Positions 41,329 to 48,190 of a DNA stretch of 48,190 nucleotides are shown here, piece by piece. Below the pieces are notes generated by a model, which did no database searches, was not told the DNA's origin, and saw nothing but the letters and a program-made list of their open reading frames with translations. This DNA comes from Holdemanella sp. MSK.7.32. Lineage in GTDB: Bacteria > Bacillota_I > Bacilli_A > Erysipelotrichales > Erysipelotrichaceae. The stretch is from NCBI RefSeq assembly GCF_024460475.1, contig NZ_JANFYN010000014.1:1-48190 (forward strand). The letters are read 5' to 3'. The position numbers and the translations under genes are program-made. How positions within the stretch are numbered: position 1 is the stretch's first letter; every line of letters starts with the position of its first letter.

Positions 41329-42189
41329 TTACTCTTTCATTCCACCAATACTCATGCCCTGTGTAATCTTCTTTTGAACACAAATATAAAGAACTAACGT
41401 TGGAATCATAACAATTACCAACCCAGCATACATGACACCAAAGTTTGCCTGTGACTTTGCATCGGCCATTAAATATTTAACACCAACGGCCAACGTCGCA
41501 TTTTCTTTATCCATAAAAGTAAATGCGATAATATATTCATTCCAGAAAGCCAAGAATTGAAATAGGATAACCGTAATAATACTTGGTCTTGCCATGGGAA
41601 TCATAATCTTTGTCATGGTCTTAAAGTAGCCACAACCATCAATGCGAGCCGCCTCTTCATACGCCTTAGGCAACGTTTTAAAATAACCCGTCAACAAATA
41701 GATTGTGAAAGGTAAGGCCGTTGCCGCATACACGACAGAAAGCCAGAACTTACTATTTAAGAAAAAGTCAAATCCAAGCTTAATGTCCGCATTAAATAAC
41801 ATTAAGAAAATTGGCAAAACAATATAGTTCACATTTACGAAAAGTCCAGCCATGAAAAGTCCATTAAAGAATTTCTTTCCCGCAAAATCAAATCGTGCCA
41901 AAACATACGATGCAGGAAGAGCAACCACCAATAAAATGACTAATGATAGTGCTGTTACAATGATTGTATTTAATAAATAATCACCCATTCTTGCTTTCAC
42001 AAAGGCATCCGCAAAGTTTGACCACAATATTTGTTTGGGAAGATCAAATGGATTTCCACTCACCAATTCCAATTGCGATTTTAAAGATGCAAGGAATACC
42101 CAAACGATGGGTACAATAATCGAAATAGCTAATGTGATCAGTGCCACATAAACAAAGATCTTGTATAAAGGAAAATTACGTTTCTTCAT
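41329..42189 (-). CDS. Sugar ABC transporter permease (MsmG/MalG type)
   Basis: A 286-residue inner-membrane permease with six helices. The EAA loop reads EEAARIDGCGYFKTMTKIMIPMARP, contacting the ATPase. The N-terminal helix and the periplasmic stretch before the second helix fit CUT1 family MalG/MsmG proteins. It partners the other permease 11 bases upstream and moves the sugar, probably galacto-N-biose or lacto-N-biose, delivered by the binding protein. Confidence 0.95.
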   Translation of the reverse strand: MKKRNFPLYKIFVYVALITLAISIIVPIVWVFLASLKSQLELVSGNPFDLPKQILWSNFADAFVKARMGDYLLNTIIVTALSLVILLVVALPASYVLARFDFAGKKFFNGLFMAGLFVNVNYIVLPIFLMLFNADIKLGFDFFLNSKFWLSVVYAATALPFTIYLLTGYFKTLPKAYEEAARIDGCGYFKTMTKIMIPMARPSIITVILFQFLAFWNEYIIAFTFMDKENATLAVGVKYLMADAKSQANFGVMYAGLVIVMIPTLVLYICVQKKITQGMSIGGMKE

Positions 42190-42200
42190 ATCTCATCCTC

Positions 42201-43082
42201 CTAATACTGTAATATATCACGTTCAGTGACCTTATTTATGATGGCGGATAAGGCAAATGAGAATACGAAGATACATACTCCGACGGCCATACCAAATCCG
42301 TATTTACCAGCGAACGCATTGTTGTACATATAGTTCAATGCCACTTCACTTCCTAGATTTCCCTCACTTGTCAATTGAACGAACATAAATGATAAGTTGA
42401 TTGTAGAAATTACGAAGAAAGTTAAAGTTGTACGAATGTTATCCCAAATCAAAGGTAAAGTAATCATAAAGAACTGTCTGACTTTACTAGCCCCCTCAAG
42501 ACTAGCAGCCTCATATAGGTTTTCTGGAATACTCGACATACTCGACATATACATAACCATATAATAACCAATGGCCTGCCATACAAGGGCACCAATAATA
42601 GAATAGTTAATAACAGCCGGATTTCCCATCCATTGTTGTTGTAAAGACGAAAGTCCAATCATACCGAAGAATGTATTTAAAATACCATTCGTAGGTTGAT
42701 AAACAGCTGAGAAAATACCTGCAATAACAACAATACTCAAAATATTTGGAATGTAGAAAATAACACGGAAGAAGTTTTTACCAACAAACTCTTCACGAGT
42801 TAATAATGTCGCAAACAATACGGCCAACACCAAAGTGATGATCGTAATCAATACAACATACAAGATTGTATTTTGCATAGCCTCAATAAAACGCATGTCG
42901 TTAAAAAGAACCTTAAAGTTGAAGAACCCGGCAAAAGTGGCATCACTTACGAAATTGCTCTTTTTAAAGAATGCTGTCTTAAATACATCAATCGTTGGAA
43001 TCACCATAAAAATGAAGACTAGAATAACGGCTGGTGCAAGACACGCAAATACGAAACGATTTTGTGCTTTCTTTTTATTCAT
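42201..43082 (-). CDS. Sugar ABC transporter permease (MsmF/MalF type)
   Basis: A 293-residue permease with six helices and the EAA loop ENLYEAASLEGASKVRQFFMITLPLIW. The start MNKKKAQNRF follows a ribosome site GGGAGG. It forms the channel with the second permease. A strong hairpin lies between it and the binding-protein gene upstream. Confidence 0.95.
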   Translation of the reverse strand: MNKKKAQNRFVFACLAPAVILVFIFMVIPTIDVFKTAFFKKSNFVSDATFAGFFNFKVLFNDMRFIEAMQNTILYVVLITIITLVLAVLFATLLTREEFVGKNFFRVIFYIPNILSIVVIAGIFSAVYQPTNGILNTFFGMIGLSSLQQQWMGNPAVINYSIIGALVWQAIGYYMVMYMSSMSSIPENLYEAASLEGASKVRQFFMITLPLIWDNIRTTLTFFVISTINLSFMFVQLTSEGNLGSEVALNYMYNNAFAGKYGFGMAVGVCIFVFSFALSAIINKVTERDILQY

Positions 43083-43105
43083 GAGTTTTTCCTCCCATCT
43101 TTTAA

Positions 43106-43137
43106 AAAGCGACGAGCAACAATTTGCTCATCGCTTT
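43106..43137 (-). terminator. Intercistronic hairpin after the binding-protein gene
   Basis: A 14-bp stem (AAAGCGATGAGCAA with TTGCTCGTCGCTTT, one G-T pair) followed by TTAAAAG. Hairpins in this position let most transcripts stop or protect the upstream mRNA, giving more binding protein than permease. Confidence 0.75.
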
Positions 43138-43145
43138 AAGTTTAA

Positions 43146-44474
43146 TTATTCAGTTACAGCTTTGTTTTTAGATAATTTAACCCAAGCATCTGCTAATTTG
43201 CTTTGGTAATCTTTTGCAGTTAATTCACCAGTAGCTAAAGAGTCAATTGAACCAAATACTGTTGCAGCACGGTCAAAGTCTGGTAAGTTATCTGTGTTGT
43301 AAGGAGCAAATGCACCTAATGCAGCAGAAGCAGTGTCATATACTGAGAAGAATTCTTTTGTATATCCATCTTCCATAGCCGCAATAGTGTCTGACATATG
43401 TGTAGTTGGAACAATGTTTCCACCTTCAGCCATGATCTTAACACCTTCATCCGAATAGATAAACTTCAAGAATGCTTTCGCATCATCTACGTTTTTAGCT
43501 TGAGCAGGAATCCATACTTGTTCAGTCATAGAACCAACGAAACGTTCACCATCTTTTTCTAATGCAGGCAATGGAAGTAATCCCCAGTGATAATCTTCAG
43601 GCGTTGTATCTGCCATTTCATTCACTACCCAGTCACCATTAGGCATGAATAATGCTTTTCCATCAATGACAGCCTGCTGGTTCATTGTGAAACCATCTTT
43701 CGCATTCGCATTTGAGACTGTATCAGAATATAAATAATCAGGGCTTACTAATTTAGTTAAAATATCGATAGTTTGTTTAGCACCATCTGTATTCCAAGCA
43801 TCCTTATCATAATTTAATACGTTAGATAATAATTCTTCTCCACCAGTTTCTTTCAACAATGCATTTAATGTGTTGTCAAAATAACCATTTGTTGGATAAG
43901 TAAATAATGCGATACCATCTTTCTTAGCTTGATCACCTAAAGCCCAGAATTCTTCCCAAGTTGTTGGAAGTTCATATTTCTTTCCTTCTCCAACCAATTC
44001 AGTATTATAGAAGAATCCAGCTGGAGTTGTCTTAAGTGGCATCAAATAAGATTTTCCATCACCATAATATTGTACGATACTACTATTTGCGTAGTTTTCA
44101 TCCATACCAACTTCTTCAACTACATCTGAAATATCCAATACTTCATGAGTATTTAATTGAGTTTCAGTATATCCAGAAGGCTGACCTAAGTTATAGTAAA
44201 CAACATCAGAATATTCACCCTTCGCATTTTCTTTATTCAATACATCTGGCAATTCTTTTTCAAAACGCAATTGAACGTCTACATCCGGATTTGCCTTTTC
44301 GAAAGCCTTAGCCAATTTTGTGAATACTTCTTCACCATTACCACCAGAGAAAGAATCAAATTTTAATACTCGCTTATCTCCAGAATCAGAATTTTCAGCT
44401 GGTTTGCTAGAACATCCTGCTAACATAGATGCTGCCATCGCAAATGATAACCCAGCAGTTATAACTTTTTTCAT
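43146..44474 (-). CDS. Sugar ABC transporter substrate-binding lipoprotein (GNB/LNB type)
   Basis: A 442-residue lipoprotein (lipobox MLAGC, Cys21) of the SBP_bac_1 family. The operon with GH112 phosphorylase indicates galacto-N-biose/lacto-N-biose as the ligand, as for GltA of bifidobacteria, though binding residues cannot be checked by eye. GGAGG lies seven bases before the ATG. First gene of the operon; TATACT with a cre-like site just upstream points to repression by CcpA and activation by the divergent AraC regulator. Confidence 0.9.
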   Translation of the reverse strand: MKKVITAGLSFAMAASMLAGCSSKPAENSDSGDKRVLKFDSFSGGNGEEVFTKLAKAFEKANPDVDVQLRFEKELPDVLNKENAKGEYSDVVYYNLGQPSGYTETQLNTHEVLDISDVVEEVGMDENYANSSIVQYYGDGKSYLMPLKTTPAGFFYNTELVGEGKKYELPTTWEEFWALGDQAKKDGIALFTYPTNGYFDNTLNALLKETGGEELLSNVLNYDKDAWNTDGAKQTIDILTKLVSPDYLYSDTVSNANAKDGFTMNQQAVIDGKALFMPNGDWVVNEMADTTPEDYHWGLLPLPALEKDGERFVGSMTEQVWIPAQAKNVDDAKAFLKFIYSDEGVKIMAEGGNIVPTTHMSDTIAAMEDGYTKEFFSVYDTASAALGAFAPYNTDNLPDFDRAATVFGSIDSLATGELTAKDYQSKLADAWVKLSKNKAVTE

Positions 44475-44532
44475 ACTTTACCTCCTCATAAATTCGTATG
44501 AACCTCTTTTGACAAGTCTAGTATAGCTTATT

Positions 44533-44546
44533 TGAAAGCGCTTTAT
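44533..44546. promoter_or_regulatory. Candidate cre (CcpA site) in the GNB/LNB operon promoter
   Basis: TGAAAGCGCTTTAT matches the cre consensus except near the right end. It lies directly upstream of the minus-strand -10 box TATACT (44522-44527), so CcpA would block RNA polymerase. Confidence 0.65.
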
Positions 44547-44605
44547 CATAAAAATATAGCTCTATATTTTAGATATATTGCGATTTGGTAAATTTGGCAA
44601 CAAAA

Positions 44606-44634
44606 TTGATAAACAAAAGAAAACAATATATAAT
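44606..44634 (+). promoter_or_regulatory. Promoter of the AraC-family regulator
   Basis: TTGATA, 17-base spacer, TATAAT, about 22 bases before the regulator ATG. Confidence 0.75.
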
Positions 44635-44655
44635 AATACAAAAAGAGGTGTTTTT

Positions 44656-45492
44656 ATGAGTACACAACGCTTTCAAATTGACCAAGTCGACTTCAATAAA
44701 GCCCGACCCAAATTACTATATATAACTGAATCCAAGTTCGATCACGAATGGAATTCCACCCTACATACCCATTTATACACGGAAATGTTCTATGTGACAA
44801 AGGGCCATGGACTTCTAAGTTTAGACAATAAAAACTATCCCGTAAAAGAAGACGATCTCGTTATTGTCAATCCATTGGTATCCCATACCGAGCGTGGTAT
44901 TGAAAATGTCAACTTCGAATACATTGTTATGGGAATTGAAGGCGTTACCTTCTTTTCGAAAGAAGAAGACGAAGAACAAGGTTGCAGCATTGCCAACTAT
45001 TATGAATACAAACACGAAGTACTATTCTATCTAAAAACTATTCTAATGGAAGTTAAGGCAAGAGATGCTGAATATCAATCGTTATGCCAAAACCTATTAG
45101 AAGTATTACTGATCAACCTGATGCGTAGGGCCAACATTAGTTTAAAATCTTCACCCGTTAATAAAGCCAACAAAGACTGTGTCTATATTGAAAAATATAT
45201 TGATGCTCACTTTAAAGAAGATATCACACTAGACACATTAAGTGAACTCACTTTCTTAAATAAATATCACATTGTACATGCCTTTAAGCAATATAAGGGA
45301 ATCTCCCCCATTAACTATATGATTCAAAAGCGTATTCAAGAAGCTAAAGTTCTACTTTCTACAACCAATCTTCAAATCTCAGAAATATCCATCATCATAG
45401 GATTTACAAGCCAATCCTATTTTGCCCAAGCCTTCAAAAAAGCAACGGGCATTTCACCTATTCAATTTAGAAAAAATCATAGTGAACAATAG
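44656..45492 (+). CDS. AraC family transcriptional regulator of the GNB/LNB operon
   Basis: A 278-residue regulator with an N-terminal cupin-like ligand domain (HTHLYTEMFYVTKGHG, typical metal- or sugar-binding cupin motif) and two C-terminal helix-turn-helix motifs (about residues 180-278; KYHIVHAFKQYKGISPINYM and IIGFTSQSYFAQAFKKATGI). It is divergent from the sugar ABC operon and most likely activates it when the sugar is present. AAGAGGTG precedes the ATG by six bases; 26 further in-frame codons upstream overlap the promoter and are not used. Confidence 0.9.
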   Translation: MSTQRFQIDQVDFNKARPKLLYITESKFDHEWNSTLHTHLYTEMFYVTKGHGLLSLDNKNYPVKEDDLVIVNPLVSHTERGIENVNFEYIVMGIEGVTFFSKEEDEEQGCSIANYYEYKHEVLFYLKTILMEVKARDAEYQSLCQNLLEVLLINLMRRANISLKSSPVNKANKDCVYIEKYIDAHFKEDITLDTLSELTFLNKYHIVHAFKQYKGISPINYMIQKRIQEAKVLLSTTNLQISEISIIIGFTSQSYFAQAFKKATGISPIQFRKNHSEQ

Positions 45493-45494
45493 AA

Positions 45495-45517
45495 AAAGGA
45501 GCACACGCTCCTTTATT
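45495..45517. terminator. Bidirectional terminator between AraC and HIT genes
   Basis: Stem AAAGGAGC/GCTCCTTT with a four-base loop; T-rich tracts follow on both strands. It overlaps the HIT gene stop codon. Confidence 0.85.
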
Positions 45518-45938
45518 TACATAATACAGCACGATATTTTTCAACCATATCCTGATATTCTTCATCCGACAATGTTTTTTCACCAGGATTCATAGCGAAT
45601 ACACCGCCCCATTCATATCCATCCTTATATTTAGGAACTAAATGGAAATGAAGATGATGACCCGTATCCCCATAAGCACCATAGTTAACTTTGTCTGGAT
45701 TGAAGATTTCATGCATAGCACAAGCTACCCTATTGATATCCTCCATATAAGAAGCTCTTTCCTGGGCCGTCAACTCTGTAATTTCACTCACATGTTTCTT
45801 ATGAGCCACAATCACACGACCCGGATGAGACTGTTCCTTAAACAAATACACTTTTGAACTTTCTAGTTCACAAATTTTAATTCCGAAAGCAGCTACTAGC
45901 TCGCCTTCCATGCAATAAGCACAATTTTGATCTTTCAT
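45513..45938 (-). CDS. HIT family nucleotide hydrolase/transferase
   Basis: A 141-residue histidine-triad protein. The catalytic motif is GHHLHFHLVPKY (His-x-His-x-His). An N-terminal CAYC pair may bind zinc with a downstream histidine, as in many HIT proteins. They cleave or transfer nucleoside-phosphate groups such as AMP-lysine, Ap4A or nucleotide sugars. A galactose-1-phosphate uridylyltransferase-like role is conceivable next to a galacto-N-biose operon but is not supported by length. Monocistronic. Confidence 0.88.
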   Translation of the reverse strand: MKDQNCAYCMEGELVAAFGIKICELESSKVYLFKEQSHPGRVIVAHKKHVSEITELTAQERASYMEDINRVACAMHEIFNPDKVNYGAYGDTGHHLHFHLVPKYKDGYEWGGVFAMNPGEKTLSDEEYQDMVEKYRAVLCK

Positions 45939-45977
45939 TTTTTTACCTACTCTTCCTGAAGGTATAATACCACAATT

Positions 45978-45991
45978 TGTAAGTACTTACA
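45978..45991. promoter_or_regulatory. Perfect 14-base palindrome in the HIT gene promoter
   Basis: TGTAAGTACTTACA is an exact palindrome. It lies 10 bases upstream of a minus-strand -10-like TTATAC (45962-45967), covering the -35 region, so it may be a repressor operator. TGTA-N6-TACA resembles operators of small GntR regulators. Confidence 0.4.
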
Positions 45992-46075
45992 TAGTAAATT
46001 TAAACTAATTATTTCAAGTATACATTCGATAACAAAGTGCTTTCTTTTCCCATAAAAGCATGTTATACTATGAGT

Positions 46076-46243
46076 GTGTTGATTAAGTTAAGACTCTAAC
46101 CCTTTCAATTAACGGCGCAATAAATTTGGATGGGGTTATGTGAATTTGCTCTCCAAGAATTTAAGGGGCGGCATATACCCCAAAACGGTTTATAGCTGAT
46201 ATTGGGCTCAGACAACATTTAGTTGTCTGGGTCCATTTTTTCA
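46076..46243 (+). ncRNA. Structured plus-strand RNA candidate ending in the transposase 3' end
   Basis: An extended -10 promoter (TGTTATACT, 46061-46069) is followed by about 165 bases with TAACCC/GGGTTA, AAATTTGGA/TCC-AATTT and GGGG/CCCC helices. It ends in a 13-bp terminator stem (46204-46234) with six T. The terminator overlaps the last codons of the convergent ISL3 transposase. No coding frame with a ribosome site. Not matched to 6S, SRP, tmRNA or RNase P by eye. Confidence 0.5.
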
Positions 46244-47664
46244 ACCATTTTAATGCTTCCGTCATCCTTGTCGATTTCAAAATCAATACCTTTTTCTAAG
46301 ACCAACATACATCTGTTTCTGAATCGTTCCCAATTGCGATAGCCATTAGCTGCTTTTGTAACCAATTTGATGATCGCATTGCGATTCTCCATCAGTGCAT
46401 TGTTGATTCTTTTCTGTTCTACAGTAATTTCTCCTGTGTCTTTCGATACATTATAATCAGCTTTTGATATACAGAATGAGTTGATGATCTCAACCTTCCA
46501 ATTACTTAACGTTTTACTGAATGCCACCAGTTCTTCAATATTGCTTTCTCTAAGATGTTTGATAACTGTTTCTATGGCTTCAGGTGCTGTTTTGATTGTA
46601 TTCGAAACATAAAAATCCGTGACTTCATCCTTTAACTCCCAGGCTTTGTTGATATCCGGATGAATAGATACCAACTTTTGTGCTATATCATATGGATTCA
46701 GATAAGCTCTGAAGTGTGCATTATAATATCTTTTTCGAGTTACATCGAACAGTCTCTTTTTGTCTTTGCACATCGCATTGCTGAAATGTTTGAAGAGGAA
46801 TCGGTTCTGATGTTTAAGCAGGTAATAGGCATCTTTTTGTTCCTGAGTCCTGTCTTTATAATTGATAAATCCATATGGTTTCATAATTCTTAGTCGTATT
46901 GAATCTACTTTTCGGTTCAGTTCCTGTGCTACATGATATCGATCCACCACATGAAGTGAATGTTTAAAGTGTTTGTGTATGATTCTTCTGTACGGTTCGT
47001 ACATATCCGTAGCTATGAACTCAACCTGATCCTTTTCGTATTTTGGAATCTTTGAATAATACTCATCCAGATAATCATAACGTCTACTTGGAAGGATATC
47101 GATAGGGCGTCCAGTCTGTTGATCAATTAATACACAAACATATTTACTATGTGTATCTTTTGAATAGAATGCGTAGTTTTCATCTGTAGACATAATTCTT
47201 GGCAGCTTGGCTCTTGGAATATTTACTGTCGCATCAAATATAGAAGCTACAGTTGTAGGTGATATATGATATCTTTCCGCAATAGAAACAAATGTTTCAC
47301 TAGGTTTTGTGAGATCCCTCATTACACATTGAATGACAGTTGAGGTTATCTTCATTCTTTTAAATACAAATGGATTGAATTCATAATAAGTTGTGTGACA
47401 GATTGGACAAACAAATCGTCTGGCATGGTATACAAGAATACATCCTTTATCGTTTAAGATGGAATGGTTGATTTTCTTGGCTACATAGCCCTTGATTTTG
47501 ACAGACTCGTTGCCACATTCAGGACATGGTGGTCTTTTATCCGTCAGTTTAAGGTCAATAACCACCTGTTTGTTTCTAACGATACTCGTACAGGATTCGA
47601 TACAATCCATTTCAAGACCGAAAGTGTTACAGATGGTAATGATATTATCGTAAGAATCGTTCAT
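46219..47664 (-). CDS. ISL3 family transposase
   Basis: A 481-residue DDE transposase. N-terminal zinc ribbon (CPECGN, then FVCPICHTTYYEF), a helix-turn-helix (FVSIAERYHISPTTVASIFD), and the catalytic region with Asp in IMSTDEN, ATDMYEPYRRII and HVVDRYHVAQELNRKVD, typical of ISL3, followed by the helical C-terminal domain. Length is complete for the family and no frameshift is seen, so it is probably active. GGAGGTG precedes the ATG by 10 bases. Confidence 0.92.
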   Translation of the reverse strand: MNDSYDNIITICNTFGLEMDCIESCTSIVRNKQVVIDLKLTDKRPPCPECGNESVKIKGYVAKKINHSILNDKGCILVYHARRFVCPICHTTYYEFNPFVFKRMKITSTVIQCVMRDLTKPSETFVSIAERYHISPTTVASIFDATVNIPRAKLPRIMSTDENYAFYSKDTHSKYVCVLIDQQTGRPIDILPSRRYDYLDEYYSKIPKYEKDQVEFIATDMYEPYRRIIHKHFKHSLHVVDRYHVAQELNRKVDSIRLRIMKPYGFINYKDRTQEQKDAYYLLKHQNRFLFKHFSNAMCKDKKRLFDVTRKRYYNAHFRAYLNPYDIAQKLVSIHPDINKAWELKDEVTDFYVSNTIKTAPEAIETVIKHLRESNIEELVAFSKTLSNWKVEIINSFCISKADYNVSKDTGEITVEQKRINNALMENRNAIIKLVTKAANGYRNWERFRNRCMLVLEKGIDFEIDKDDGSIKMVEKMDPDN

Positions 47665-47726
47665 AAATCATTTCACCTCCACATATTCTTATCTGATTTC
47701 AGTATAGGAATATATGAAACGAAATT

Positions 47727-48190
47727 CTAATGAAGGTGTGTTGGTGATATGAAAAATCCGAAATAAATAGGTTTTTTAATGTGATTCTTTATAATTGAAT
47801 GAATTATTGAGAAGAAACGAATAAAAACAGGAAATGGTTCCAATGAAGCAAACTTAAAACGACGCTTTAAATAATCTCTATACGTAATATTCATTTCTGT
47901 ATCTGAATTCAAAGCATTCTGGATATTAAGTATGATATGTAGAAAATAAGGGAGAACAGTAGTTGGCAAAACAATATGAGTGGATCCACAACCCTTACAA
48001 TGAACACGCTGAATCAAAAGCTCAATACGAACCATATCTTCATTGATGAAATTTCTTGGATGAGTACCATAAAGAATAAGAAGACCAATCATACCACATT
48101 TAGGACAAGGAACTGAAGTAAGCAATGGTATGAAAGATTCAATAAAAGTATTATAAGCCTCTTGATTTTGTGTGACGTTGTCAGTAGTAT
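47727..48190 (-). CDS. DUF6431-like zinc-ribbon protein of the ISL3 element (5' end off window)
   Basis: The frame stays open to the window edge, so the start lies beyond 48190; at least 154 codons are seen. VPCPKCGMIGLLILYGTHPR and VHCKGCGSTHIVLPTTVLPY form two half zinc ribbons followed by a helical region. Proteins of this kind (DUF6431) are coded next to ISL3 transposases in Erysipelotrichia and Clostridia and may help target binding. The gene ends about 60 bases before the transposase ATG. Confidence 0.75.
   Translation of the reverse strand, partial: TTDNVTQNQEAYNTFIESFIPLLTSVPCPKCGMIGLLILYGTHPRNFINEDMVRIELLIQRVHCKGCGSTHIVLPTTVLPYFLHIILNIQNALNSDTEMNITYRDYLKRRFKFASLEPFPVFIRFFSIIHSIIKNHIKKPIYFGFFISPTHLH

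Larger units (their letters stand above)
46219..48190 (-). mobile_element. ISL3-family insertion sequence, partial
   Basis: Transposase plus upstream DUF6431-type gene form the usual two-gene layout of ISL3-like elements in this clade. The far end lies outside the window. A terminal inverted repeat could not be fixed at the near end; the boundary is probably between 46080 and 46219. Confidence 0.75.

Noticed and set aside
1..48190. Prophage or integrative element, rRNA or tRNA genes
   Set aside because: No integrase, structural phage genes, conjugation genes, or tRNA/rRNA signatures were seen; only the ISL3 element and small accessory modules are mobile-looking.

Overview
The window comes from a low-GC Gram-positive (Firmicutes) genome. 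Codon choice, AGGAGG-type ribosome sites, lipobox lipoproteins, a T-box leader, CcpA-like sites and an ISL3 transposase beside a DUF6431-type gene fit a gut member of the Erysipelotrichia. That placement is inference from gene content; no rRNA or tRNA gene is present to confirm it. Nearly all large genes lie on the minus strand.

Layout. 1-2.6 kb: polar amino-acid ABC transporter (ATPase plus fused binding protein/permease) behind a T-box riboswitch. 2.6-3.7 kb: Rpn-type PD-(D/E)XK nuclease. 3.8-7.5 kb: tight hypB / large Fe-S flavoprotein / hypA operon with no hydrogenase genes nearby. 7.5-12 kb: nitrilase-fold amidase plus P1 peptidase, a two-cluster Fe-S protein divergent from a Crp/Fnr regulator, histidinol phosphatase plus low-molecular-weight phosphatase. 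12-16.4 kb: accessory patch with a RelBE module, a Phd antitoxin beside a broken toxin, a probable type I toxin-antitoxin locus, an AlbA_2/ATPase regulator, a truncated antitoxin-like ORF and a phosphatase relic. 16.4-25 kb: a signalling cluster of two lipoprotein binding proteins, two hybrid histidine kinases and an HD-GYP response regulator. 25-28.5 kb: M28 peptidase lipoprotein behind a long structured leader with a terminator, and an acyltransferase. 28.5-30.4 kb: a second type I-like locus, a ROK kinase with two in-frame TGA codons and a small-RNA candidate. 30.4-34.9 kb: X-Pro dipeptidyl-peptidase-like hydrolase with two MFS transporters.

34.9-37.3 kb is the densest unexplained stretch. 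Two near-identical roughly 100-nt RNA genes flank a DUF3990-like/unknown gene pair. Next to them are several hairpin elements and a MerR-type promoter that reads into DNA with no intact gene. 37.3-45.5 kb: MerR regulator, then a galacto-N-biose/lacto-N-biose operon (binding protein, two permeases, small membrane protein, ATPase, GH112 phosphorylase) with a divergent AraC regulator and a cre-like site, pointing to use of mucin or milk glycans. 45.5-48.2 kb: HIT protein, a plus-strand RNA candidate and an ISL3-type element running off the window edge.

The main biology is scavenging of amino acids, peptides and host glycans plus environmental sensing that probably ends in cyclic-di-GMP breakdown. 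The least described material is the RNA: a duplicated sRNA, two Fst-like loci, and an unclassified leader in front of the M28 peptidase.
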